Positions 21,827 to 30,452 of a DNA stretch of 30,492 nt are shown piece after piece. The first letter of the stretch is position 1, and each line of letters opens with the position of its first letter. The DNA is from UBA2160 sp964588665. GTDB lineage: Bacteria > Chloroflexota > Dehalococcoidia > Lucifugimonadales > UBA1123. The translations under genes were made by a program, and so were the position numbers. The notes under the pieces were generated by a model. The model searched no databases. It had not been told where the DNA came from and saw nothing but the letters and a program-made list of their open reading frames with translations. Where the stretch lies: the NCBI GenBank assembly GCA_964588665.1, contig CAZPQQ010000036.1, positions 1 to 30,492 on the forward strand, read 5' to 3'.

Positions 21827-22771
21827 CTATTCGCTTGCCAGGATTCCGTCGAGCTGCGTCATGTCGTCCGCGGACAGGGTCCAATCGGCCGCGGCGGCGT
21901 TGGCCTCTATCTGCTCCGCCCTGGTGGCGCCCGCGATGACCGAGCTCACCGAAGGCTTGGCCAGCAACCAGGCGAAAGCCAGCTCGAGGACGGTGTGGCC
22001 TCGCTCTTGCGCGAACGCTTCGAGGCCTTCGAGTATGTCGAAGTTGGAGTCGGTGAACATCCCTCTGTCGCGGCCAGCCAACCTCGTCCCTTCCGGAGCG
22101 GGTTGCCCGCGCCTGTACTTGCCGGTGAGGAAGCCGCTCTCCAGTGGGAAAAACGGCAGTATCCCGACGCCGTACTCGTCGCAGAAAGGAACCAATTCAC
22201 GTTCGGGCGCGCGATACATCATCGAGTACCTGGGCTGGTCGCTCACGAATTTTGTCAGGCCCAGTCCCTCGGCGGTCCAAAACGCCTCGCACGCCTGCCA
22301 GGCGGCGAAGTTGGAACTGCCGATGTACCGAACTTTGCCCGACTTGACGAGGTCGTCCAACGCGCGCATCGTCTCCTCGATCGGGGTGTTGGGGTCGGGC
22401 CTGTGAATCTGGTACAGATCGATGTAGTCGGTGCCCAGGCGTCGCAGGCTGTTTTCGACCTCCGTCATGATGTGGCCACGGGAATTGCCGGCGTTGTTGG
22501 GGCCGTCGGCCATGCGGCTCGAAACTTTGGTGGCGATGATCGCCTCGTGTCTCCGTCCCTTCAACGCCCGGCCGATGAATTCTTCGGAGACGCCGGCGGA
22601 GTAGCTGTTGGAGGTGTCGATCATGTTGATCCCAAGGTCCAATGCGCGGTTGACGACGACGGCGCACGCTTCGGGTTCAAGCATGCTGCCGAACATCCCG
22701 CCGAAATTGTTTGTTCCGAGCCCGATTGCCGAGACTTCGAGTCCGGAGTTGCCGAGGCGTCTATATTCCAT
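21827..22771 (-). CDS. Aldo/keto reductase
   Basis: 314 residues; NADPH-dependent reduction of aldehydes or ketones in a TIM barrel. The catalytic tetrad is complete: Asp52, Tyr57, Lys82 and His123 (in YQIHRPD). The opening MEYRRLGNSGLEVSAIGLGT is typical of the YajO/IolS-like branch. GGAG seven bases upstream supports the start, 18 bp after the ComB-like stop. The product is soluble, with no targeting signal. Being clustered with an LLM oxidoreductase suggests a shared reductive step on an unknown carbonyl substrate. Confidence 0.92.
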   Translation of the reverse strand: MEYRRLGNSGLEVSAIGLGTNNFGGMFGSMLEPEACAVVVNRALDLGINMIDTSNSYSAGVSEEFIGRALKGRRHEAIIATKVSSRMADGPNNAGNSRGHIMTEVENSLRRLGTDYIDLYQIHRPDPNTPIEETMRALDDLVKSGKVRYIGSSNFAAWQACEAFWTAEGLGLTKFVSDQPRYSMMYRAPERELVPFCDEYGVGILPFFPLESGFLTGKYRRGQPAPEGTRLAGRDRGMFTDSNFDILEGLEAFAQERGHTVLELAFAWLLAKPSVSSVIAGATRAEQIEANAAAADWTLSADDMTQLDGILASE

Positions 22772-22789
22772 TTGCGATCTCCAGTTTCC

Positions 22790-23479
22790 TTACAATGCTT
22801 CTTTGCGCGCCACCAACAAGCTGTCCTCGCGAGTGACGCGGATGGCGAAGGGGTGCGAGTCGATCTCCAGGGCCAGCCGCCGGTCCTCGGGGTGGAAGTG
22901 GGGCTTGGCCGGGTCCGAGTACTTCTGTGATTCCTGTCCGGCAAGAACGAGGTTTCTTACGGCGTCGTGGTCGGGTTCTCTGCCTTGGAAAAGGTTGCGG
23001 AGAAACAACGCACACTGCTCGTCTTCGTCCGCGCGAACCTTGCCCTCGGCGCCCATCGCCACGATACTGACCACGCCCGGGTCGCGCCGCTTGATTGCCG
23101 CCACGGTCGCCGACGCGATGGCAAACGAGCCCGCGTATATCTCGTCGGCGTTCGATGCGGCCGCCATGCCGACGGTCCCTGCGCGCGTCGACTGTATCAA
23201 GGTTTTGCCTCGCACGTCAGCGCCGGACATCTCGTTCGGTGAGTTGCCGTGATCGAAGCCGTCGGGCCGAACGCCGGCAACCTCGCCTATGCATAGGTCT
23301 CCCACGCCGCGTTCGCGGAGTTCGAGGGCTTCGGTGACTTCGGCGACCAAAACGATCCGCTCCGCGCCCCTCGAGAAGGCGACTGCCGCGGTCGTGAATG
23401 CCCTGAACACGTCGATGATAATGGCTGTTCCGGTGGCTTCTTGGGCGCCCCGCAAGAGGCTCCCGATTTTGATCTCCAT
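22790..23479 (-). CDS. ComB-like 2-phosphosulfolactate phosphatase family protein
   Basis: 229 residues. ComB in methanogens dephosphorylates 2-phosphosulfolactate in coenzyme M synthesis; homologues are widespread in bacteria without coenzyme M and their role is often unknown. Family features seen: the strand TAIIIDVFRAFTTA near residues 18-31, GEVAGVRPDGFDHGNSP (about 65-81), a STRAGT segment (about 97-102) and an IVAMGAEG strand. AAGGA seven bases upstream of the ATG supports the start. No comA, comC or other coenzyme M genes are near. Gap to the upstream geranylgeranyl-reductase-family gene is 163 bp with no gene; gap to the downstream aldo/keto reductase is 18 bp. Confidence 0.85.
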   Translation of the reverse strand: MEIKIGSLLRGAQEATGTAIIIDVFRAFTTAAVAFSRGAERIVLVAEVTEALELRERGVGDLCIGEVAGVRPDGFDHGNSPNEMSGADVRGKTLIQSTRAGTVGMAAASNADEIYAGSFAIASATVAAIKRRDPGVVSIVAMGAEGKVRADEDEQCALFLRNLFQGREPDHDAVRNLVLAGQESQKYSDPAKPHFHPEDRRLALEIDSHPFAIRVTREDSLLVARKEAL

Positions 23480-23642
23480 TCACACGTCCTTGAACTGTGT
23501 CCGTTCTAGCGATTGTCGTGTTGGAGGCGCACTGCACTCCCTCGGTTCCGGTTACGTCGGGGTCCCGTCCGAAGGATGCCGGGGTACGCGATCTCTGGCT
23601 GCCGCCGACTTCAGGGGGCCGCCTGTTTGGCCCGCCCAGGGC

Positions 23643-24872
23643 TCACGATCGTGCCGCGTCCCCCATGAAGAATCTCTGCGGCGGCGCGGGATCCCTGAGG
23701 CCGGACTTTCGCTGCAGGAACGGGGTGACTCGAACCAGGTCGGAGATGAAATCGATAGCCGTTCCGGTAACCCGATGCCTCAGCATCACGTTCACGTATG
23801 TTTGGTCGCCCCAAAGTATCCGCTGCGCGAGACTCCAGAACAAGGACGAATGCCGCTCTGCCCAGAGGTAGAATCCGGGGGTCAGGTGAAACAGGTCATG
23901 AAACCTGCGCGACACATTCAATTCCGGCAACAGCGTGGCTGCCATCTCGCGCCTGTAACCCTCCAGGTCCGGCGCGTCGCCCGCGACATACTGAGCAATG
24001 TGTTTGGCCGCGACACCGCCGCTCAAAATGGCCGAGTAGATGCCTTCGTCGGTCATCGGGTCCACGAGGCCGGCGGCGTCGCCGACCAGCAGCGTGTTCC
24101 CGTCAACCAGCGGCGAGTCAGGTTTGCGGATCGTCAGGTGGTGACCGCGTATGCTCGTGAGGTCGGACGCGTTGAAACCGTAGAATACGGCCAGTTGCGC
24201 CAGGTGTTCGCGGAGAGTCGGCCCGAGGTAACGCCACCCCCCGACGCCGATGTTGACATGATCCGACTTCGGAAACATCCAGCCGTACCCGCCGGACATC
24301 GAGCCGATGTCGAGCCCAAACCTGTTCTGCCATTGGTCAGGGACGCCGTTCGACGGGGCGATGTCACCTTCGATTGCCACCTGTTTCCACCGTTTCGAAG
24401 CGACGCCCGCCATTGCCGCAGTGGCGCCGTTGGCGCCGTCGGCGGCAACGAGAACGGCGCCTCGGAATGTCTGGTCATCCGTCCGAACTTCGACGCCGGT
24501 CGCGTCTCTCGACACATCGCGGACGACTGCCTTTTCGCGAAGCGTCGCCCCCGCGTCCAGCGCCTTTTGGATCAGATGCGCATCGAAGTCGATGCGCCGC
24601 GTCATGCTGGCCAGCGCTCTGTCGGATCGCCGCTCGAAGGTGTTCGCCTGTTTGTAGCTGAACATGACGTCGCTTACGACGCGCTCGACAACAGGGTCGA
24701 TGCTGAACGGCAAGAGGCGAACGGTTCGCGCCGTAACGCCGCCGCCGCACGGTTTGTCACGCGGAAACTCCGCCTTGTCCAATACCACAGACGACAGCCC
24801 GAGCGCCGCGCATTCCCGTGCCGTTGTACTTCCCGCGGGGCCGCCCCCGACGATGATCACGTCGTATTTCAT
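23643..24872 (-). CDS. Geranylgeranyl-reductase-family FAD-dependent oxidoreductase
   Basis: 409 residues with an N-terminal FAD-binding motif GGGPAGS (residues about 9-15), the family's PCGGGV segment near 42-47, and LLVGDAAGLVDPMTDEGI around residues 262-280, the second FAD motif of the geranylgeranyl reductase group. Members saturate prenyl chains of archaeal-type lipids, chlorophyll side chains, menaquinone or carotenoid precursors. No transmembrane segment is evident. The gene lies 52 bp after ispH, which supplies isoprenoid precursors, so a prenyl substrate (for instance the quinone tail) is plausible. The ribosome site is unclear: AGGGAG is about 14 bases from the ATG. Flavoprotein halogenase- or monooxygenase-like activity is a less likely alternative. 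Confidence 0.87.
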   Translation of the reverse strand: MKYDVIIVGGGPAGSTTARECAALGLSSVVLDKAEFPRDKPCGGGVTARTVRLLPFSIDPVVERVVSDVMFSYKQANTFERRSDRALASMTRRIDFDAHLIQKALDAGATLREKAVVRDVSRDATGVEVRTDDQTFRGAVLVAADGANGATAAMAGVASKRWKQVAIEGDIAPSNGVPDQWQNRFGLDIGSMSGGYGWMFPKSDHVNIGVGGWRYLGPTLREHLAQLAVFYGFNASDLTSIRGHHLTIRKPDSPLVDGNTLLVGDAAGLVDPMTDEGIYSAILSGGVAAKHIAQYVAGDAPDLEGYRREMAATLLPELNVSRRFHDLFHLTPGFYLWAERHSSLFWSLAQRILWGDQTYVNVMLRHRVTGTAIDFISDLVRVTPFLQRKSGLRDPAPPQRFFMGDAARS

Positions 24873-24924
24873 TCGATCGGCGTTATCTCCCTGTCACAGT
24901 TGGCTGCCCGAGACTGCGCCATGA

Positions 24925-25878
24925 CTACTTTATGTCCCCGGCCACGACTCGGTCCGGATTCGGTTCGGGGCGGTCGACATTTCGCAATTCGGCGGGCAAT
25001 ACGAAGCTTACGTCCTCGTCGGCGCCCTCTATGGTCACTTCTTCTGTCGGTGCCAGCGCGTCGATCACCGCACGAACCAGGCTTTCCGGCGTCGATGCGC
25101 CCGATGTTATGCCGACGTTTTCCACGCCTTCGAGCCAGCCCAGTTCCAGTTCGTCCGGACCGTTGATTAGATGTGCGTCGACGCCGTGGGCCTTGGCAAC
25201 CTCCCGGAGCCTGTTGCAATTTGAGCTGTTCGGCGCGCCGATCACCAGCACCAATTCGACCATTTCCGATAGTGTTTTCACCGTCGCCTGCCGGTTGGTT
25301 GTTGCATAGCAGAGATCGTTTCGCACGATCACGTCCTCGAATCGATCTTTGATCCGCTCGATTGCGCGCTGGGTGTCGTCGACGGACAAAGTCGTCTGGG
25401 TGAGCACCGTCACGGGGGTGTTGTCGGGCCAATCCGGGGTCGTGTATCCCTCTCGGTTGTCAAGCAAGTCCATTTCAGACTGGCCCATCGTGCCGATGAC
25501 TTCCTGGTGTCCTCGATGACCGACCAGGACCAGCTTGCGACCGTCACGGGCATATTTCCGAGCTTCGTTGTGGACCTTGGTTACGAGCGGGCAGGTTGCG
25601 TCGACGACGTTCAGTCCGCGTTCAGCGGCTCGTCCGAAATCTTCAGGGGGCGATCCATGGGCCGAGAAGACCGCAGTGGACCCCTCTGGGACGTCTTCCA
25701 CGTCATCGACGGTGATGGCGCCTTTTTCTTCGAGGGATTTGACGACGTACGGGTTGTGCACGATCTGATGCTTTACGTACACGGGATGCGGGTATCGTTG
25801 CAAGGCAAGTTCGACCACGTCGACCGCTCTCACCACGCCGGCGCAGAAGCCTCGGGGTTTACCTAGATACACCTTCAT
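24925..25878 (-). CDS. ispH: 4-hydroxy-3-methylbut-2-enyl diphosphate reductase
   Basis: 317 residues; last enzyme of the non-mevalonate (MEP) pathway, turning HMBPP into IPP and DMAPP at a [4Fe-4S] cluster. The three cluster cysteines are present: Cys12 in GFCAGV, Cys96 in DATCPLV and Cys190 in NDLCYAT. Substrate-binding residues are in place too: His41, His74 (SAHG), His124 and Glu126 (GHRGHQEVIG). The ATG at 25878 is chosen because AGGGA lies seven bases upstream and the protein then opens MKVYLGKPRGFCAGV as in the family; an upstream in-frame ATG at 25926 adds 16 unlikely residues. It is first in the minus-strand group toward 20924 and diverges from the aminotransferase gene. Confidence 0.97.
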   Translation of the reverse strand: MKVYLGKPRGFCAGVVRAVDVVELALQRYPHPVYVKHQIVHNPYVVKSLEEKGAITVDDVEDVPEGSTAVFSAHGSPPEDFGRAAERGLNVVDATCPLVTKVHNEARKYARDGRKLVLVGHRGHQEVIGTMGQSEMDLLDNREGYTTPDWPDNTPVTVLTQTTLSVDDTQRAIERIKDRFEDVIVRNDLCYATTNRQATVKTLSEMVELVLVIGAPNSSNCNRLREVAKAHGVDAHLINGPDELELGWLEGVENVGITSGASTPESLVRAVIDALAPTEEVTIEGADEDVSFVLPAELRNVDRPEPNPDRVVAGDIK

Positions 25879-25996
25879 CGCGCGCGTTCCCTCACGACCG
25901 AGATTCCATCGAGAATGGTAACACATTCGCCGGTCTGGACAATGATGGCCGGGCGTTGTATGCTGCCTGTTCTAAGCACGATCAGGGGCATCAGAA

Positions 25997-27160
25997 ATGA
26001 AGCTAGCCCAGAGAATGAGCAGGCTCGGGACCGAGACAGCGTTCGAGGTTCTGGCCAAAGCTCGCAGGCTCGAAGCTGAGGGGATGGACGTGATCCACCT
26101 CGAGATCGGCGAGCCTGACTTCGAGTCACCCGAGAATGTAGTCACCGCCGGTTCCGATGCAATCGCCAACGGGTTCACACATTACGGACCCTCGCCTGGT
26201 TTCCCCGAGCTCCGCGACCGCATCGCGGGGGAGATTTCGTCTACACGCGGGATGTCCGTAACGGGCGACAACGTGGTCGTTACGCCTGGCGGCAAACCGA
26301 TCATGTTCTTCGCGATCCTGGCCCTCGTGGATCAAGGTGACGAGGTGCTCTACCCCAATCCCGGGTTCCCCATCTACGAGTCGATGATCGAATTCGTGGG
26401 CGGCGTTCCGGTGCCCATGCAGCTTCATGAATCGAGCGCCTTCAACGTCAACGTTGACGAGATCGCAGCGCAGATCACAGATCGAACCAAGTTGATGATC
26501 GTCAACTCGCCCAACAATCCGTGCGGCAGCGTGATTCCGGTCGAAGACTTGGAGCGCCTGGCGAATCTCGCGAAAGAGCACGACATCGTCGTCTTGTCGG
26601 ACGAGATCTACAACCGCTTTCTCTACGAGGGCGAGCACCACTCCATCGCGGCTTTTCCCGGCATGCGCGACCGCACGATCATCCTCGACGGTTTCTCGAA
26701 GAGCTACGCCATGACCGGATGGAGGATCGGCTACGGGGTCATGCCCCAAGAGCTTGTCGAACCTATCTCCAGGTTGGCCACCAACAGCGTGTCTTGCACC
26801 GCCAGCTTTACCCAGATTGCCGCGTTGGAAGCCCTGTCCGGACCGCAGGAAAGCTCCTACAGCATGGTCGAGGAGTTCAAGAAGCGCCGCGACATCATCG
26901 TGGGCGGCCTCAACGACATTCCCGGAATCCGTTGTGCCGTTCCTCTCGGCGCGTTCTACGTCTTCCCGAGCATCGAAGACACGGGCATGTCGAGCCAACA
27001 ATTCGCGGACTCGCTGCTGTCGGAGGTCGGGGTCGCCAGTTTGGCCGGAGAGTCTTTCGGTCGATTCGGCAACGGTTTCGTCAGATTCTCGTTCGCCAAC
27101 TCGGCGGAGAATCTGGAGAGCGCGCTGGAACGCATCCGCAAGTTCGTGCGCTCCCGGTAG
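25997..27160 (+). CDS. PLP-dependent class I aminotransferase
   Basis: 387 residues, fold type I aminotransferase of the AspC/AlaT-like group. The PLP lysine is Lys235 in GFSKSYAMTGWRIGY. Other marks: HLEIGEPDF near residues 34-42, YPNPGFPIYES, VNSPNNPCGSVI around 169-180 (Asn), and SDEIYNRFLYEG (Asp/Tyr that hold PLP). Substrates are probably aspartate, alanine or aromatic amino acids. AGGGG eight bases before the ATG supports the start. The promoter must lie in the 118-bp gap shared with ispH, but no clear -35/-10 pair is seen. Confidence 0.94.
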   Translation: MKLAQRMSRLGTETAFEVLAKARRLEAEGMDVIHLEIGEPDFESPENVVTAGSDAIANGFTHYGPSPGFPELRDRIAGEISSTRGMSVTGDNVVVTPGGKPIMFFAILALVDQGDEVLYPNPGFPIYESMIEFVGGVPVPMQLHESSAFNVNVDEIAAQITDRTKLMIVNSPNNPCGSVIPVEDLERLANLAKEHDIVVLSDEIYNRFLYEGEHHSIAAFPGMRDRTIILDGFSKSYAMTGWRIGYGVMPQELVEPISRLATNSVSCTASFTQIAALEALSGPQESSYSMVEEFKKRRDIIVGGLNDIPGIRCAVPLGAFYVFPSIEDTGMSSQQFADSLLSEVGVASLAGESFGRFGNGFVRFSFANSAENLESALERIRKFVRSR

Positions 27161-27273
27161 GCCTGACTTGCAGCCCCTCGTATGGGAGCCATAGCTGACC
27201 GCGTTGGCGGCGCGTCCCCAGAGCGAATTCGCCACGTACGCGATCATGGGTTACGCCGGCAAGGAACCTCACA

Positions 27274-28368
27274 ATGACATCATCATCCACGCCCAGGGAC
27301 TCGCATCCCTATTTCATGCACGATGCGATCTTGGGGCAGCCCGAAGCCATCGCTCGAATGCTGAACGAAGAAAGGCGCTCGGTCAGTCGCGTTGCCCTCC
27401 TCGTTGGGGAAGCCGATAGGATCCACGTCGTGGGCATCGGCACGTCGTGGCACGCGGCATTGGTCGGCGAATACCTTCTGCGGACCATCGCATCGCGTGA
27501 GGATGCTCGTGCATGGAACTCCTTCGAGTTCGTCACAGCTTCGCCGTCGCTGGACCGTCAAGACGCCGTCATCGTCATGAGCCATCGCGGAACCAAGACG
27601 TACTCAGCCGATGCACTGGACCTGGCGCGCGCCCACGGCGCCCGAACAGCAGTGGTCACGGGCATTGGATCCGCTGTCGATGCGGGGATGGCCCATGCGG
27701 TGGTTCAGACATCCAATTCGGATCCATCCTCCGCGTTCACCGTCAGCCACACCGGCGCGATGACCGCCCTCGCGATGCTGAGCGCGGAGCTGGCCGGCTC
27801 CGGCGTCGCCACCGACAAATTTCGGGGCGAACTCCAGCGATTGCCTGAGTTGGCGTCGGGAGCGTTGGCGCAGGAGTCCGCTGTACGAGAATGGGCAGCC
27901 GCGACACGCGACACCAAGCGGCATTACTTCACCGGTTGGGGCCCCAACGCGTCGACCGCTTACGAGGCAGCTCTCAAGATGAAAGAGGCGAACTACACGA
28001 CCACGGAGGGTCTGCACCTAGAGCAATACCTCCACGGTCCCTTTGTGTCCACCGACGAAGGTTGTCAGGTCACATTTGTCGCGCCTCCGATCACTGGCGC
28101 CGACAGGGTGCTCGACGTGCTGGGCGCCGCGAACGCCGTCGGCGCGAGGACGGCCGCGATCGTCCAGTCGGGCGATCGGCCCCGCGTGTCCGACGCGGAC
28201 ACCGTCATCGAAGTCCCAGCCGTTTCAGAGGCCTTGTCGCCGATACCATATCTGGTCCCTCTCCAGCTATACACGTATTGGCTCGCCGTCGAGTTGGGGT
28301 GCAACCCGGATGTCTTCCGACTCAACGACCCGAAGCACTTGTCCGCGCGCGACCATTACCAGCTATAA
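27274..28368 (+). CDS. SIS-domain sugar isomerase, GlmS C-terminal half-like
   Basis: 364 residues with two SIS (sugar isomerase) domains, about 45-170 (opening VVGIGTSWHAA) and about 205-340, as in the isomerase half of glucosamine-6-phosphate synthase. The conserved EALKMKEANYTTTEG...LEQYLHGP segment, which in GlmS carries the isomerase Glu and Lys, is present. The N-terminal glutamine amidotransferase domain (Cys1) is missing, so it cannot use glutamine on its own; it may act as a deaminase/isomerase on amino-sugar or ketose-amine phosphates (AgaS/FrlB-like). AAGGA seven bases before the ATG supports the start. It lies 113 bp downstream of the aminotransferase. Its stop overlaps a TATAAT that could drive the next gene. 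Confidence 0.87.
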   Translation: MTSSSTPRDSHPYFMHDAILGQPEAIARMLNEERRSVSRVALLVGEADRIHVVGIGTSWHAALVGEYLLRTIASREDARAWNSFEFVTASPSLDRQDAVIVMSHRGTKTYSADALDLARAHGARTAVVTGIGSAVDAGMAHAVVQTSNSDPSSAFTVSHTGAMTALAMLSAELAGSGVATDKFRGELQRLPELASGALAQESAVREWAAATRDTKRHYFTGWGPNASTAYEAALKMKEANYTTTEGLHLEQYLHGPFVSTDEGCQVTFVAPPITGADRVLDVLGAANAVGARTAAIVQSGDRPRVSDADTVIEVPAVSEALSPIPYLVPLQLYTYWLAVELGCNPDVFRLNDPKHLSARDHYQL

Positions 28369-28369
28369 T
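28339..28369 (+). promoter_or_regulatory. Candidate promoter for nadE overlapping the SIS gene end
   Basis: TATAAT at 28364-28369 overlaps the TAA stop of the SIS gene; TTGTCC at 28339-28344 is 19 bases upstream, a slightly long spacing. The start near 28376 would give a leader of 100-130 bases to nadE. The -10 is perfect, the rest uncertain. Confidence 0.4.
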
Positions 28370-28505
28370 TCGGGGTCCAAGACCCTTCTGTTTTGGGGCG
28401 TGGGTGACGATCGCCGATGCATCGCTTGGCCTATCTGGCGCTCTCGTGATGCGTCGAGGCAAGTTCGAGAGCGTTATGGTTAGATTGACTGGAGCCGGAT
28501 TGTCT

Positions 28506-30230
28506 GTGCGTAAGTTCAGGATTGCAATGGCCCAACTCAATCTGGCCGTTGGAGACCTGTCGGGCAATACACAGAAGATCATCGACCACATCGACAAGGC
28601 TCGTTCGGTCCAGGCGGACCTCGTGGCGTTTCCCGAGCTGGCGATACCCGGATACCCGCCGGAAGATCTCATATTCCGCTCGCAGTTCGTTCGCCAGAAC
28701 CGCGACAGCCTAGACGAGGTTGTCGCGGCCTCGGACGGCATCTGCGTCGTCGTCGGGTTCATAGATTCGGATGGCGACGACAACTACAATGCCGCGGCCG
28801 TGGCCGCCGACGGGCAGCTCGCCGGCGTCTACCACAAGATATTCCTGCCCACCTACGGCGTCTTCGACGAAGACCGCTATTTTCGGACTGGCGATGCATG
28901 TCCGGTGTTCGTGGTCAACGGCGTCGCCGTCGGCGTCAACGTGTGCGAAGACATCTGGTACGCCGACGGCCCGACGGCCGTCCAAAGCGCGAATGGCGCC
29001 GAGGTGATCGTTAACATCAACGGATCGCCTTACCACGCGGGCAAGCGGGCTGAACGGGAGAATATGCTTTCGGGCAGGGCTTCCGAAAACGGCGTGTTCG
29101 TGACGTACGTCAACCTTGTCGGCGGCCAGGACGAGCTCGTGTTCGACGGCGGTTCGATGGCCTTCTCCCCCACCGGCGAGCTCATCGCGTCCGCGGCCCA
29201 GTTCGAAGAGCAGATGTTGGTCGTGGACCTTGAGCTCACCGATACGGGCGAGCCACGGCCAAGCGCGCGAGAATCGGACGCCGCAAGTTACATCGGACAG
29301 CCACAGACGGTCAACGTGTCAGGGCACACCCCTGTTTCGGATAGACCGCCGGTCTCGCGACAATTGGCTCAACCCCTCGACGAGGAGGCCGAAGTCTATG
29401 GCGCCCTGGTGCTGGGGACCCGCGACTACGTGCGCAAGTGCGGATTCGAAAAAGTCCTGGTGGCCCTATCCGGCGGCATCGACTCCAGCCTTGTCGCCGT
29501 GATCGCCGTGGACGCCCTCGGAAGCGACAACGTGGTGGGCGTTGCCATGCCGTCGCGCTACTCGTCCGAAGGGAGCGTCTCCGACGCCGCGGCATTGGCG
29601 AACAACCTCGGCATCGAGCTTTGGACGACGCCGATCGAAGCCGCGTTTCAGGCTTATCTGGACACGCTCTCACCTCAGTTCGAGGGCACCGAGTGGGGCG
29701 TCGCCGAGGAGAACATCCAGTCCCGCATTCGCGGCAACCTGATCATGGCGCTGTCAAACAAGTTCGGGTCGATGGTCTTGACCACCGGCAACAAAAGCGA
29801 GATGGCGACCGGCTACGCGACGATCTACGGAGACATGTCCGGCGGGTTCGCCGTGATAAAAGACGTGCCGAAGGTGCTCTGCTACAAGCTGGCCGAACAC
29901 CGCAACCGACAGGGCGACGGCGAGGTCATCCCGTCGTCTGTGATCGAGAAGCCGCCAAGCGCTGAACTACGGCCCGACCAGTTTGACCAGGACAGCCTTC
30001 CGGCTTACGAGATTCTCGACCCGATATTGAAGGCGTATGTCGAGGACGACGCGGGCTTCGACGAGATCGTCGGCATGGGGTTCGACGCCGACACGGTCAA
30101 GCAGGTCGTGTCTCTTGTGGATCGCAGCGAGTACAAGCGCAGGCAGGCGGCTCCGGGGATCAAGATCACGCCGAGGAATTTCGGGCGCGACCGCCGGATG
30201 CCGATCGCGAATCGGTACAGACCGTACTGA
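28506..30230 (+). CDS. nadE: Glutamine-dependent NAD+ synthetase
   Basis: 574 residues from a GTG at 28506; makes NAD+ from deamido-NAD+, ATP and glutamine. The N-terminal nitrilase-type glutaminase domain has the Glu-Lys-Cys triad: Glu44 (AFPELAIPGY), Lys111 (YHKIFLPTYG) and Cys147 (VNVCEDIWY). The C-terminal synthetase domain has the ATP pyrophosphatase loop LSGGIDSS at 321-328, then LTTGNKSEMATGYATIYGDMSGGFA. The length matches the glutaminase-fused class. Start is uncertain: GTG 28506 fits the family N-terminus (VRKFRIAMAQLN; GGAG 11 bases before), while ATG at 28476 or 28449 would add 10-19 residues. Essential cofactor enzyme, cytoplasmic. Confidence 0.96.
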   Translation: MRKFRIAMAQLNLAVGDLSGNTQKIIDHIDKARSVQADLVAFPELAIPGYPPEDLIFRSQFVRQNRDSLDEVVAASDGICVVVGFIDSDGDDNYNAAAVAADGQLAGVYHKIFLPTYGVFDEDRYFRTGDACPVFVVNGVAVGVNVCEDIWYADGPTAVQSANGAEVIVNINGSPYHAGKRAERENMLSGRASENGVFVTYVNLVGGQDELVFDGGSMAFSPTGELIASAAQFEEQMLVVDLELTDTGEPRPSARESDAASYIGQPQTVNVSGHTPVSDRPPVSRQLAQPLDEEAEVYGALVLGTRDYVRKCGFEKVLVALSGGIDSSLVAVIAVDALGSDNVVGVAMPSRYSSEGSVSDAAALANNLGIELWTTPIEAAFQAYLDTLSPQFEGTEWGVAEENIQSRIRGNLIMALSNKFGSMVLTTGNKSEMATGYATIYGDMSGGFAVIKDVPKVLCYKLAEHRNRQGDGEVIPSSVIEKPPSAELRPDQFDQDSLPAYEILDPILKAYVEDDAGFDEIVGMGFDADTVKQVVSLVDRSEYKRRQAAPGIKITPRNFGRDRRMPIANRYRPY

Positions 30231-30452
30231 TCGGGGTCAGACATTCCAAGAAGTCCAAAGTGACGATAACGTGAAGTACGCCTGGAATTTAGGGACGCCA
30301 CCATCACTTCCGTCGTCCTGGCATACACACCAGGCAATATCTTCAGAAGACTGGCTTTACTGGAGTCCATAAAACGCTGGTCTCTGGCAAGCGTTAAGAC
30401 GAGACTCATAATCGGGTCGAGTGCATGCTGCCGTTGGCGAGAAGGATTGCCC

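Noticed and set aside
23289..25166. Long plus-strand open frame opposite the geranylgeranyl-reductase-family gene
   Set aside because: It lies antisense to two well-supported genes, has no recognisable domain and is very Arg-rich, as expected of a GC-rich shadow frame.
26126..27247. Long minus-strand open frame opposite the aminotransferase
   Set aside because: Antisense shadow; the plus strand has all PLP-binding motifs.
27891..28505. A 200-residue N-terminal extension of NadE
   Set aside because: It overlaps the SIS gene in another frame and has no family match; NadE begins near 28506.
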